The position numbers were made by a program, and so were the translations under genes. Shown one piece after another: positions 1 to 6,680 of a stretch of DNA of 16,474 nucleotides. Positions within the stretch are counted from its first letter, which is position 1, and each line of letters opens with the position of its first letter. The DNA lies in the NCBI GenBank assembly GCA_002436065.1, contig DIXP01000080.1:1-16474 (forward strand). The letters are read 5' to 3'. The notes under the pieces are model-generated. The model did no database searches. It had not been told where the DNA came from and worked only from the letters and a program-made list of their open reading frames with translations. This stretch comes from Chloroflexi bacterium UBA6077 (GTDB lineage Bacteria > Chloroflexota > UBA6077).

Positions 1-4
1 CGAG

Positions 5-18
5 CCGCCCGCGCTCCC
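5..18. repeat. Partial GC-rich dispersed repeat at window edge
   Basis: The bases CCGCCCGCGCTCCC at 5-18 are the exact reverse complement of GGGAGCGCGGGCGG at 15704-15717. In both places the sequence is intergenic and lies by a hairpin. This suggests a dispersed intergenic repeat, cut here by the window edge. A 14-base GC-rich match alone is modest evidence. Confidence 0.3.
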
Positions 19-21
19 GGC

Positions 22-45
22 ATAGGCCACCATCTGGCGGCCTAT
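22..45 (-). terminator. Hairpin downstream of the cupin gene
   Basis: ATAGGCC at 22-28 pairs with GGCCTAT at 39-45. The inner bases extend the stem to about 10 pairs with one G-U and a 4-base loop (ATCT on the plus strand). On the minus strand the hairpin begins 21 bases after the cupin stop codon, where a terminator would sit. No U-tract follows, so it is a terminator-like or mRNA-stabilising hairpin, not a canonical intrinsic terminator. Confidence 0.4.
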
Positions 46-66
46 CGAAACCAGTTTGGCGCAGGG

Positions 67-453
67 CTAGTGATGGTGCTCCTTCTCGTAGGCGATGGCC
101 TCGGCCTTGTTCTTGTGGACCGTGCCGTGCGGGTGCTCCGGCGGTGAGTAGATCGTGTAGAGCTTCAGTGGCTCGGTCTGCGAGCTGTTCACGATGTTGT
201 GCTCCGTCCCGGCAGGGATGACCACGGCGGAGCCGTCCTCCAGATTGTACTCCTCACCGTTCAGGATGGCCTTCCCTCTTCCAGCCTCCACACGGATGAA
301 CTGGTCGACATGGCCATGGGTTTCCATTCCGATATCCTCACCCGGCGCAAGCGACATCACGACCAGTTGGCTGTGGGGTCCCGTGAACAGGACTTCTCGG
401 AAGTAGCTGTTTTCCAGCGACTTCTTCTCGATATCGACCAGGTATCCGGCCAT
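67..453 (-). CDS. Single-domain cupin protein (128 aa)
   Basis: Small single-domain cupin, a beta-barrel that usually binds one metal ion. The protein has cupin motif 1 around residues 41-60, with H46-G-H48 followed by D50-Q51, and a textbook motif 2 at residues 74-89 (GSAVVIPAGTEHNIVN, ligand H85). The glutamate usual in motif 1 is replaced by Gln in the DQF segment, a variant I believe recurs in this subfamily. The protein ends in a His-rich tail (EHHH). The start is set by AGGAGG six bases before the ATG at 453; the frame stays open upstream to an ATG at 492, but that start has no such site. A TAGAAT box (minus strand, 478-473) lies just upstream and could be a -10 element with a very short leader. 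Enzymatic role unknown; it may be an isomerase, a dioxygenase-like enzyme or a small-molecule-binding protein. Confidence 0.85.
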   Translation of the reverse strand: MAGYLVDIEKKSLENSYFREVLFTGPHSQLVVMSLAPGEDIGMETHGHVDQFIRVEAGRGKAILNGEEYNLEDGSAVVIPAGTEHNIVNSSQTEPLKLYTIYSPPEHPHGTVHKNKAEAIAYEKEHHH

Positions 454-703
454 CGCAATCCTCCTGCTTTCCATTCTAGTGTAGTCTGTCATGGGTGAAA
501 TGGGTAGCTGGCAATTCCTGCGATCCTGCTGCCTCGATCAAAGGAGTAACCCTGCAAGAGCGGTTCCAGAGGGAATTGTCCATGCGCCTTTGCGCACCAA
601 CCGGGGATGAGAACGAGGGGCGGGCATGGTTCAGGTAGTCCTGGTACGCGGTGTGCCGATGGTGCTACTTAGTGATAGTGGGTGTCTTTCAGCATAGGGG
701 TTC

Positions 704-2437
704 GTGGGGTGGGGTGCCATGGCGGATTCCGCGGGAAGTCGGGACAGATTGACCGAGACTGAGGGCTTCATAGCAGCTATCGATCGGGTCGCCCTGGCGA
801 TGGCCAGCACGCGAGAGTGGGATGAGGCTGTCCAGGCTGTGCTGCGGGTAGCCGAAACGGCCCTCGGTGCCGATGCCATTGTGCTGTGGCGAGTTGACCC
901 CGAGAGGAAGTGCCTCCAGCTAGTATCCAGCCAGGGCGTGCCTGAGGGTGGACTCCAGCCGGTCCAGGACGTTCCCTATGACTCGCCACTCTACATTACC
1001 AAGGCGGTCATGGAGGGGAAGATCCAGGTGGTTGAGGATGTGAGGACGCTCCCACCCGAGAACCCGCTGGCCGATCTATGGAAGAGCCTGGGCTTTTGCA
1101 GCCTGGTGGCGTTGCCGCTACGCGCCAGGGGCTCGGCGGTCGGCGCCATGGTGTACTTGACCCGTTCCAGGCGCAGCTACGGTAGGGCGGAGTTGAACGC
1201 CACCCGCGTCATCGCGGATATACTGGGCGCCGGGCTGGAGAGCGCGCAGTTCATTTCCGAGCGAAAGCGAGCCGCGGAGGAGCGGGAGAGGCTGCTGAAG
1301 GAGCTGCGGAAGGTCAATAGCCGTTTGGTGGCTGCCAGCGAACGGGAGCGAGAGCTTACTCGCCAGGCCGAGCAGAGGGCGGCGGAGTTGGATGCCACAA
1401 TCGCCTCCATCGCCGATGCCGTCGTCGTATACGACAGGGAGGGTGGCATCCTGCGCATGAACCCGGCGGCTGTAAGGATGCATGGCTACTCGGCGGAGGA
1501 GCGAGGGCTCCCATTGGAGGCCAGGCTGCCGCTGCGCCGCATCGAGACCTCGGAGGGGCAGCCGCTCGCTCTGGAGGAAGCGCCCACCCTGCTGGCGCTT
1601 CGGGGCGAGACCACACGGGGAACGCTGGTGACCCTTCATCCTCGGGAGGGGGAGACGCTGTGGGCTCTCCTGAGCGCCTCCCCCGTCCGCACTCCGGACG
1701 GGCAGTTGATTGGGGCTGTTGTGGTGTTTACCGACATCACGCAGCTCCACGAGCTGCAGGAGCAGCGGGACGATCTGGTCCGCACGGTATCGCACGACCT
1801 GCGGACGCCGCTGACGGTGATCCAGGGACAGGCCCAGTTGGTCCAGATGCTGGTGGGGAAACCCGGGGGAGAGGCCAAGCTGAAGCGAGGCGCGGAAGCC
1901 ATCCTCACGGGGGCAAAGCGCATGAACGCCATGATCCTGGACCTGGTGGACTCGGCCAGGTTGGAGGCGAATCAGCTTCGGATGGAACCGGCCTCCGTGG
2001 ATCTGCGCTCCTTCGTGTTGGATCTGCAGGGAAGACTGGCCGGTGCCCTGGCAATGGACCGGGTGCGAGTGCAGATACCCGAGGGCCTTCCCCAGGTCTC
2101 CGCCGATCCCAACCGGCTGGAGCGGATCCTCACCAACTTGCTGAGCAACGCCCTGAAGTACTCGGAGCCGGAGACGGAGGTCTTCGTGGGGGCGGAGCGG
2201 CAGGATGGGATGGTCCGTGTATGGGTGAGCGATAGTGGCGTCGGGATAGCCGAAGAGGACATCCCTCAGCTATTCCAGCGATTTTATAGGGCGAAGTCGG
2301 GCCGGAAGGCGGAGGGGTTGGGGCTGGGTCTGTACATAACCAGGATGCTGGTGGAGGCCCACGGCGGGAAGATCTGGGTGGAGAGCGATCTGGGCAAGGG
2401 CTCTACATTCAGCTTTACTTTGCCGTTGGCAGGGTGA
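704..2437 (+). CDS. Sensor histidine kinase, GAF-PAS-HisKA-HATPase (577 aa)
   Basis: Cytoplasmic two-component histidine kinase; no transmembrane segment is visible. Order: GAF-like sensor about residues 25-185, a charged coiled-coil linker about 186-228 (rich in E, R and K), PAS about 229-348 ending in VVVFTDIT, HisKA dimerisation domain with H-box VSHDLRTPL (phospho-acceptor H364), and an HATPase_c domain with N-box NLLSNALKYS (N478, N482), G1 DSGVGI (D510), F-box FQRFYR and G2 GLGLGL (538-543). All catalytic motifs are intact, so an active ATP-dependent autokinase is expected. The start may be GTG 704 or ATG 719; a G-rich stretch (GGGGTGGGG) lies just before 719, making it an equal candidate. 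No response regulator is adjacent, so this is an orphan kinase whose partner and signal cannot be read from the window. The 250-base divergent gap to the cupin shows no clear promoter. Confidence 0.95.
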   Translation: MGWGAMADSAGSRDRLTETEGFIAAIDRVALAMASTREWDEAVQAVLRVAETALGADAIVLWRVDPERKCLQLVSSQGVPEGGLQPVQDVPYDSPLYITKAVMEGKIQVVEDVRTLPPENPLADLWKSLGFCSLVALPLRARGSAVGAMVYLTRSRRSYGRAELNATRVIADILGAGLESAQFISERKRAAEERERLLKELRKVNSRLVAASERERELTRQAEQRAAELDATIASIADAVVVYDREGGILRMNPAAVRMHGYSAEERGLPLEARLPLRRIETSEGQPLALEEAPTLLALRGETTRGTLVTLHPREGETLWALLSASPVRTPDGQLIGAVVVFTDITQLHELQEQRDDLVRTVSHDLRTPLTVIQGQAQLVQMLVGKPGGEAKLKRGAEAILTGAKRMNAMILDLVDSARLEANQLRMEPASVDLRSFVLDLQGRLAGALAMDRVRVQIPEGLPQVSADPNRLERILTNLLSNALKYSEPETEVFVGAERQDGMVRVWVSDSGVGIAEEDIPQLFQRFYRAKSGRKAEGLGLGLYITRMLVEAHGGKIWVESDLGKGSTFSFTLPLAG

Positions 2438-2490
2438 ACCGAGGGCGCTGCTCTCTCCTCTTGGCCCAACACAGTGGTACTGATAGGCAT

Positions 2491-2704
2491 CGCCATGCTG
2501 AGCGCATTGAGCAAGGTCTACCTGTAACTGGAGATCCTTCGCTGCGGCTCCTACGGAAATGGATCGTGCTCACCCTCCAACAGGAGATCCTTCGCTCGAC
2601 GCTCAGGATGACAGGGGGGAGAGGCTCAGGATGACAGTTGTAGCGAGCATCTTTTCATCGTTTCAAGCGGCCCGCTAGGGTCATGGGTTGCTCAGGATGA
2701 CAGG
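2491..2704. repeat. Cluster of REP-like repeats in the HK/MFS convergent gap
   Basis: The 304-base gap between the convergent kinase and exporter genes holds no gene. It has several copies of one repeat: a diverged reverse-orientation copy at about 2491-2523 (CATGCTGAGCG start), partial copies at 2525-2550 (GGAGATCCTTCGCT) and a full copy at 2581-2614 (CAGGAGATCCTTCGCT, then CTCAGGATGACAG). The tail alone (GCTCAGGATGACAG) recurs at 2624-2637 and 2690-2703. Opposed copies at 2491-2523 and 2527-2550 could fold into a hairpin that serves as a shared terminator region for both genes. The same family recurs at 8667-8974. Confidence 0.75.
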
Positions 2705-2741
2705 TGTGGGCACTTCAAGCGGCGCACCTCACCGGGCACAG

Positions 2742-4040
2742 CTAGGATTCGCGATTTGTGTCGAGCAGCCCCTCCTCAGGAGGGGCGGAGACGGCTGTGG
2801 GTGCGGCCGGCTGTGTCGGGGTGGATGCTGGGGTGGCCGAGGCAGGGGTAGGAACGGCGGCCTTGGCCCAGCGCCAGCCCACGGTGGTGAGAAGGCAGAA
2901 GACCACATCCAGCAGCAGTACGGCTCTGAGGTCTATGGCGGCCATCGCCCCGGCCACGATTGGGCTGGTGGCGTAGCCGAAGGAGCTGGCGCTGGCGAGC
3001 CAGCCGTAAGCAGACCCGCGCTGGCCGGGCAGGACGGCCATGCCACCAGCGCTGAAGGCGGCCACGGCCAACCCTCCGGCCAGGCCTCCACAGGCTATGC
3101 GGAGCAGCACCAGCCCCCAGGGGAGTGGGGCGGCTGCCGCCGACAGGGCCAGGGCCGCCAGCAGCGACGTAACTACAACGACGGTGTGGGGCTTAACACC
3201 CCGTTTGAAGCCATGGCCGGACAGGTTGGAACCGACGGCTGCCGCAGTGGCATTGAAGGCGGCGGCCAGTCCGACAAGGCCGGCTACTGTGCTGGGGTCC
3301 GGCTCCCCTTGAGCCAGCAGGAGGGGCAGTATGGGGTTGAAGGAGCCATCGGTGAACTGGATGGCCACCAGGGTGAGCATGGGCAGCCAGAGGAGGGTGG
3401 GTCGCAGTGGTTGGTTGGAGCCTCGTAGGAGAGCGCGCTTGCTCTTCGGCTCGTGGAACCATCTTGCCACCATGAGGGCTCCAAGGGAGATGACGAGGCC
3501 ACCCGCGATGGGCACGGCACGGATTCCATACAGGGTTGCGATCCCACCACCCAGGAGGGGGCCGGCTATGGCGCCCGCGATCTGTGCCATCTGCAGCCGG
3601 CCGATGGCCCTGGAGAGGTCCTCCGGGCGCGACCAGGAGGAGAGGGCGCCCATGGCGGCGGGCTGGAAGGAGCCGAGCGCTCCGGCCAGGGCACGCAGCA
3701 GCACTAGCTGCCACGGGGCGTCGGGGATGGCCATCAGGAGGGTGACAGGGGCCGTCGACAGGCAGGCCCGAAGCAGCATCGGCCGGTATCCGAAGCGGTC
3801 GGCCAGCTTGCCCCAGAGCGGGGATACCACGGCTCCCGCCATGGGGGTGGCGGCCATGGCCAGCCCTGCCCAGAAGACTGCACCCGGCCCCTGCCCCACC
3901 AGTTGATGCATGTAGAGGGGTAGCAGGGAGAAGACGGATGTGAAGCCCGTCGCCGAGAGAAATGTGGCCAGGATCAGGGAGCGACCCGCCCGCTCCGCGG
4001 GGGTCTTGCCTATCAGCCTGCGAGAAACCGTCTTAAACAC
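2742..4040 (-). CDS. MFS multidrug-type exporter, 12-helix (about 432 aa)
   Basis: Major facilitator superfamily inner-membrane transporter, drug:proton antiporter type and broadly MdtG/TetA-like. Many hydrophobic segments run from residue 20 to about 395. The loop between helices 2 and 3 has MFS motif A (GKLADRFGYRP, starting at residue 77). The C-terminal ~35 residues are a Pro/Ala/Thr-rich cytosolic tail. Start: the open frame runs upstream to 4283, but the first ~65 residues of that version come from AT-richer DNA, do not fit the family, and would overlap the promoter and start of the divergent gene at 4201. GTG at 4040 gives a normal family length and has AGAGGA about 12 bases upstream; ATG at 4085 is an alternative. 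A TAGAAT box (minus strand, 4075-4070) may be its -10. Substrate unknown; efflux of small hydrophobic compounds is inferred from the family. Confidence 0.88.
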   Translation of the reverse strand: MFKTVSRRLIGKTPAERAGRSLILATFLSATGFTSVFSLLPLYMHQLVGQGPGAVFWAGLAMAATPMAGAVVSPLWGKLADRFGYRPMLLRACLSTAPVTLLMAIPDAPWQLVLLRALAGALGSFQPAAMGALSSWSRPEDLSRAIGRLQMAQIAGAIAGPLLGGGIATLYGIRAVPIAGGLVISLGALMVARWFHEPKSKRALLRGSNQPLRPTLLWLPMLTLVAIQFTDGSFNPILPLLLAQGEPDPSTVAGLVGLAAAFNATAAAVGSNLSGHGFKRGVKPHTVVVVTSLLAALALSAAAAPLPWGLVLLRIACGGLAGGLAVAAFSAGGMAVLPGQRGSAYGWLASASSFGYATSPIVAGAMAAIDLRAVLLLDVVFCLLTTVGWRWAKAAVPTPASATPASTPTQPAAPTAVSAPPEEGLLDTNRES

Positions 4041-4125
4041 GGATTGATTGTATCCTCTTCTAGCAAGCGATTCTAGTCGCCACATCCATAACCGATTGAT
4101 AATGATAACCAGGCTAAGTAGGCAT

Positions 4126-4154
4126 TTGACGTACTGGATAGAGAGTGCAATAGT
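4126..4154 (+). promoter_or_regulatory. Candidate sigma70-type promoter for the small membrane protein
   Basis: TTGACG at 4126-4131 (5 of 6 bases match the -35 consensus), a 17-base spacer and AATAGT at 4149-4154 as a weak -10. It lies in a locally AT-rich divergent gap about 50 bases before the ATG at 4201. The -10 is poor; TAGTAT two bases later is an alternative with a 19-base spacer. Confidence 0.35.
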
Positions 4155-4200
4155 ATGGTCACAAGGAAATGGTTGATTGAAGACTGATTGGAGCACTCGG

Positions 4201-4491
4201 ATGAACAACACCACCACTAACGTCAAATTCCCAAAGGCTTCCAGCGTCCTGTTCGTGGGTTCTCTCTGGCTGGCCGCCATCACCGCGATGCTGGTGGTTC
4301 ATCTAGGGAGCACCACTTCCGCTGTGGAGTTTGCAGGTACCCTGATCGCCGCCGCGCTCGTGGGTTTCGGATCGGCCGGCGTGATGAGGGCAGCGGTTGT
4401 CCTCAGCAGGGATGAGACGATGGAGAACTGCTCCTGGCGCCTCCCGAAGCTCCAGAGCCAATTGCGAGCCAGCAAGCCTAAGGCCATTTAA
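4201..4491 (+). CDS. Small two-helix membrane protein of unknown function (96 aa)
   Basis: I do not recognise a family. The product has a polar N-terminus, a hydrophobic helix at about residues 14-35, a second at about 43-68, and a basic cytosolic-type tail (KLQSQLRASKPKAI region). This is a helical hairpin with both ends probably on the same side of the membrane. ATG 4201 is preferred over TTG 4177 because GGAG lies 7 bases before it. A TTGACG-based promoter precedes it and a 12-bp hairpin follows, so it looks like a self-contained transcription unit. It is divergent from the MFS exporter, so a shared control region is possible, but nothing shows a functional link. It may be a genuine small gene or a lineage-specific protein. 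Confidence 0.6.
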   Translation: MNNTTTNVKFPKASSVLFVGSLWLAAITAMLVVHLGSTTSAVEFAGTLIAAALVGFGSAGVMRAAVVLSRDETMENCSWRLPKLQSQLRASKPKAI

Positions 4492-4517
4492 GTAATAAAG
4501 CCCTCTCTCCTTCCCTC

Positions 4518-4555
4518 TGCGCGTCGGGTATGCCTGCCACATCACCCGACGCGCA
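4518..4555 (+). terminator. 12-bp hairpin after the small membrane protein gene
   Basis: TGCGCGTCGGGT at 4518-4529 is perfectly complementary to ACCCGACGCGCA at 4544-4555, with a 14-base loop. It starts 27 bases after the stop codon. No T-run follows, so termination strength is uncertain. The perfect arms could also be a DNA-binding palindrome. Confidence 0.45.
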
Positions 4556-4670
4556 ACTGATTCCACTGGCCGACGACCTCATCGCTTCTCGGAAGTTCGG
4601 AGCCTTGCCTCTCACCGCCCTCCTTGTATCATCCAAAGTGGCCACGTAAAGTGGAGAGGGCCACGGGGGA

Positions 4671-4702
4671 CCGGTGGACGTCCCGGCCGGGACGTCCACC
4701 GG
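4671..4702. repeat. Perfect 32-bp palindrome
   Basis: The half-site CCGGTGGACGTCCCGG (4671-4686) is followed at once by its exact reverse complement (4687-4702), with no spacer. The flanking bases do not continue the symmetry. It lies in a 600-base gene-free stretch that also holds other hairpins and repeats. Role unknown. Confidence 0.9.
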
Positions 4703-4708
4703 CTAACG

Positions 4709-4906
4709 GCGTCGTTCCTCACGTAGGGCAGGGGTTTATCCCTGCCGCCCGGTGGTGGTAGGCAACGTGGTGGGGAATGGGCGACGTCGCGGTGTGGAAT
4801 GGCGAGCGGCGCGGTGTGGGATGGCCAACGTCGCGCGTCCATGTCCCGCGGGCGGAAGGGGACGAGCCCCTTCCCTACGACACGTTGGGGTATTGCGGAA
4901 CGACGC
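4709..4906. repeat. Hairpin-rich element with 22-nt imperfect tandem repeat
   Basis: The stretch is bounded by GCGTCGTTCC (4709-4718) and its reverse complement GGAACGACGC (4897-4906). Inside are a hairpin GGCAGGG/CCCTGCC (4727-4733 with 4740-4746), about three imperfect 22-nt units built on a GTGTGGRATGGC core (about 4762-4830), and a perfect 8-bp hairpin GGAAGGGG/CCCCTTCC (4854-4874, loop ACGAG). No credible coding frame exists. The architecture resembles dispersed non-coding repeats or a decayed small mobile element. Apart from the neighbouring palindrome and the structured element at 4953-5104, nothing else is visible between 4556 and 5100. Confidence 0.55.
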
Positions 4907-4952
4907 GCTAGCTGGTGCATCCAGCAAGTCCACATCGCATTCCGTGGACTAG

Positions 4953-5104
4953 AGCCCGAGGTTGAAACCATCGGGCTAAGAAGACGAAGCCCTGCGGGCT
5001 GAGAGCCCAGCCCCCGAAGGGGCTTAGTTTTCTTAGCCCGATCACTTCAGTGTCGGGCGGATAGCCATGGTAAAGCGCCAAGGATTTGGTGGATGCGCCA
5101 CTAG
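4953..5104. repeat. Structured ~150-nt element, copy 1
   Basis: Read on the plus strand: stem-loop H1 AGCCCGA-GGTT (4953-4963) with AACC (4966-4969) and TCGGGCT (4971-4977); a competing long-range stem H2 pairing CGGGCTAAGAA (4972-4982) with TTCTTAGCCCG (5030-5040); an inner hairpin AGCCCC/GGGGCT (5009-5024, loop CGAA); hairpin H3 GCCCGA(5036-5041)-CAC-TTCA-GTG-TCGGGC (5053-5058); then a tail with CCAA/TTGG and TGGTGG/CCACTA pairings ending at CCACTAG. The end overlaps the stop codon of the minus-strand CxxC gene. A second copy with compensating stem changes is at 6680-6834. Confidence 0.75.
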
Positions 5105-5316
5105 CCCAGGAGGCGCGTGGAGTACCCTGATCCCTCCATGAGGGACTGGATGGAGTCCAGGGAAACCCGCGAGGGGTCGTAGTGGACCATCACCCTTTGC
5201 CTCATCGCGTCAACCTGCACAGAAAGGACCCCATTTACCCGTCCCAGGGATCGGGTAACGATGCGGGCGCAGTGGGCGCAAGAGGCATTGGCAAAACTCA
5301 GGTTAACCCTGCTCAA
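5101..5316 (-). CDS. Heavy-metal-associated (HMA) CxxC protein, CopZ/MerP-like (71 aa)
   Basis: Free-standing HMA domain, the ferredoxin-like fold used by soluble copper or mercury chaperones such as CopZ and MerP. The metal site is C13-A-H-C16 within NASCAHCARIV. The order of short strands and helices fits the fold: VNLSF strand, helix after the CxxC, GVLSVQVD, RVMVHYDP, then SIQSLMEGSGYS. The family's usual Met before the motif is replaced (ASCAHC instead of MTCxxC-type). The start is set by AAGGAG nine bases before TTG 5316, giving a typical ~70-residue chaperone; the frame is open to GTG 5355. No copper P-type ATPase or metalloregulator is in the window, so its partner must be elsewhere. 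Its stop codon lies within the end of the structured repeat at 4953-5104. The metal, probably Cu(I), is inferred from the family. Confidence 0.8.
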   Translation of the reverse strand: MSRVNLSFANASCAHCARIVTRSLGRVNGVLSVQVDAMRQRVMVHYDPSRVSLDSIQSLMEGSGYSTRLLG

Positions 5317-5687
5317 CAGTACTATCTCCTTTAGAGTTGTGGTGGATAGCCGCACGCGGCTAGGGATCTACATGGGAGCAAGAAGCGCGCCGTCCAGGGC
5401 GGTCCGAATCCCTACCCATCCCGTTTCTTAGCAGAGGGGAAGTAGCGAATGAGTCGAGCAGCGGAGGGACGTTACGATTGTCGTGATATACTTGTATTGT
5501 TATCAGCGGCACCCAAAGGCCGGCAATCGGGCACTGCAATTCCCTTTCTTCCAATCGAACCGTTGGTGGACTGCTGCCGCCAGGTAGCGACGGGACGAAG
5601 CGGCACTTAACGTGCATCAATGTAGACGGTTTTGCCGCGATCCTGATGCGATTCTGTAACATGGCGGCAGAAATAAGAGGTGGTTTC
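5317..5687. other. Divergent control region between the HMA gene and the ureohydrolase gene
   Basis: No gene is credible here. The stretch is locally less GC-rich around 5475-5510. It contains an extended -10 promoter candidate and, in the presumed ureohydrolase leader, a hairpin TGCCGC (5575-5580) with GCGGCA (5600-5605) around a 19-base loop. The leader from the candidate promoter to ATG 5688 would be about 190 nt, long enough for leader-based control, but I recognise no known riboswitch consensus. Confidence 0.5.
5484..5492 (+). promoter_or_regulatory. Candidate extended -10 promoter for the ureohydrolase gene
   Basis: TGATATACT is an extended -10 (TGn followed by TATACT, 5 of 6 matches). 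No -35 is visible at the standard distance, as is allowed for extended -10 promoters. The expected start of transcription is near 5499, about 190 bases before the chosen ATG. Confidence 0.35.
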
Positions 5688-6680
5688 ATGTCCGACGCTG
5701 GATTCGATCAAGCTGCAAGCAGGCCTCACGGCCACGCGATCCCGCGCTTCGCGGGGATGGCAACATTTGCGAAGTTGCCCCATACTCAGAGTATTGAGGG
5801 TGTTGACGCGGCAATTTTCGGCGTGCCCTTCGACGGTGGAACCACCTTCCGCCCGGGCGCCCGCTTCGGCCCGCAGGCGATACGCCAGTCTTCCAGGCTG
5901 CTGCGCTCCTACCATTACGGGCTGGACGTGCAGCCCTTTGACGACCTGTCGGTGGTGGATTACGGAGACCTGGCCGTGGTTCCCTTCGATATCAAGGACA
6001 CCTACGCCCTTGTGGAGGAGCAGGTTTCCGTCCTGTACGACTACGGAGTCTTCCCTATCGCCATGGGTGGAGACCACTCGGTCGGCCTGCCCCTTCTCCG
6101 CGCCTGCGCGAAGAAGCACGGCCCTGTGTCGGTGGTGCAGTTGGACTCCCACCCTGACACCTGGGACAAGCTCTTTGGCAAGGAGTACAGCCACGCCACC
6201 GTCTTCAAGCGGGCCGTCGAGGAGGAGCTGATCGATCCGCACAGGTCGATCCAGATAGGCATCCGGAGTACTCTCCCCTATAGGGATGACCTGGAGAGGA
6301 CACGGGATCTGGGCATCACCGTCATAACGGTGGAGGAGCTGTTCCAGCGGGGGATCGATGATGTGGCCGCCGAGGCGCTGAGGCTGGTAGGGGATAAGGT
6401 ATACTTGTCCTTCGACATCGACTTCGTCGATCCGGCCTACGCGCCGGGTACGGGGACTCCCGAGGTGGGCGGTCCCAGCAGCAGGCAGGCTCTGGACATG
6501 CTTCGAGCCCTGAAGTCGTTGCCCCTGGTGGGCTTCGACTTGGTGGAGGTCTCCCCTCCTTACGACCATGCCGAGATCACCTGCATGCTGGCGGCCAACC
6601 TCATCATGGAGGTGGCCGGCATCCTGGCCTGGCAGAAGATGCATGGCCGGCAGGGCGGGGCGGTGGAGACCACCGAGTAA
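5688..6680 (+). CDS. speB: Agmatinase-family ureohydrolase (330 aa)
   Basis: Binuclear-manganese ureohydrolase of the arginase/agmatinase superfamily. These enzymes hydrolyse a guanidino group to release urea; agmatinase makes putrescine. All six expected metal ligands are visible: H130 in MGGDHSV, D153-x-H155-x-D157 in LDSHPDTWD, and D243 and D245 in FDIDFVDP. The substrate-loop signature APGTGTPEVGG follows. The second position of the DxHxD box is Ser where Ala is usual. ATG 5688 is chosen because AGAGG lies 7 bases upstream; ATGs at 5646 and 5661 lie in frame without such a site. The length is normal for the family. The gene symbol is tentative: guanidinobutyrase, guanidinopropionase and guanidine hydrolase share these motifs, and no polyamine genes are adjacent. 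The structured element at 6680-6834 follows directly. Confidence 0.9.
   Translation: MSDAGFDQAASRPHGHAIPRFAGMATFAKLPHTQSIEGVDAAIFGVPFDGGTTFRPGARFGPQAIRQSSRLLRSYHYGLDVQPFDDLSVVDYGDLAVVPFDIKDTYALVEEQVSVLYDYGVFPIAMGGDHSVGLPLLRACAKKHGPVSVVQLDSHPDTWDKLFGKEYSHATVFKRAVEEELIDPHRSIQIGIRSTLPYRDDLERTRDLGITVITVEELFQRGIDDVAAEALRLVGDKVYLSFDIDFVDPAYAPGTGTPEVGGPSSRQALDMLRALKSLPLVGFDLVEVSPPYDHAEITCMLAANLIMEVAGILAWQKMHGRQGGAVETTE

Noticed and set aside
480..492. 13-base match TGTAGTCTGTCAT to the inner edge of the element at 8794-9082
   Set aside because: A match of this length is expected by chance in a window of this size; no terminal repeat is present.
4041..4283. N-terminal extension of the MFS exporter
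   Set aside because: It would overlap the divergent small gene and its promoter, comes from AT-richer DNA and exceeds the family length.
5400..5425. tRNA-like T-loop string GGTCCGAATCCC
   Set aside because: No D-arm, anticodon arm or acceptor stem can be folded around it.
5575..5605. Guanidine riboswitch in the ureohydrolase leader
   Set aside because: An ACGA sits in the hairpin loop, but neither the ykkC-type core nor the paired mini-ykkC hairpins are present.
5360..5689. 109-residue minus-strand open frame upstream of the HMA gene
   Set aside because: It covers the divergent promoter region and the ureohydrolase start, with no family resemblance.
5607..6644. 345-residue minus-strand open frame
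   Set aside because: It is the antisense shadow of the ureohydrolase; its His/Gly/Val/Leu-rich product matches no family, while the plus-strand frame carries all catalytic motifs.
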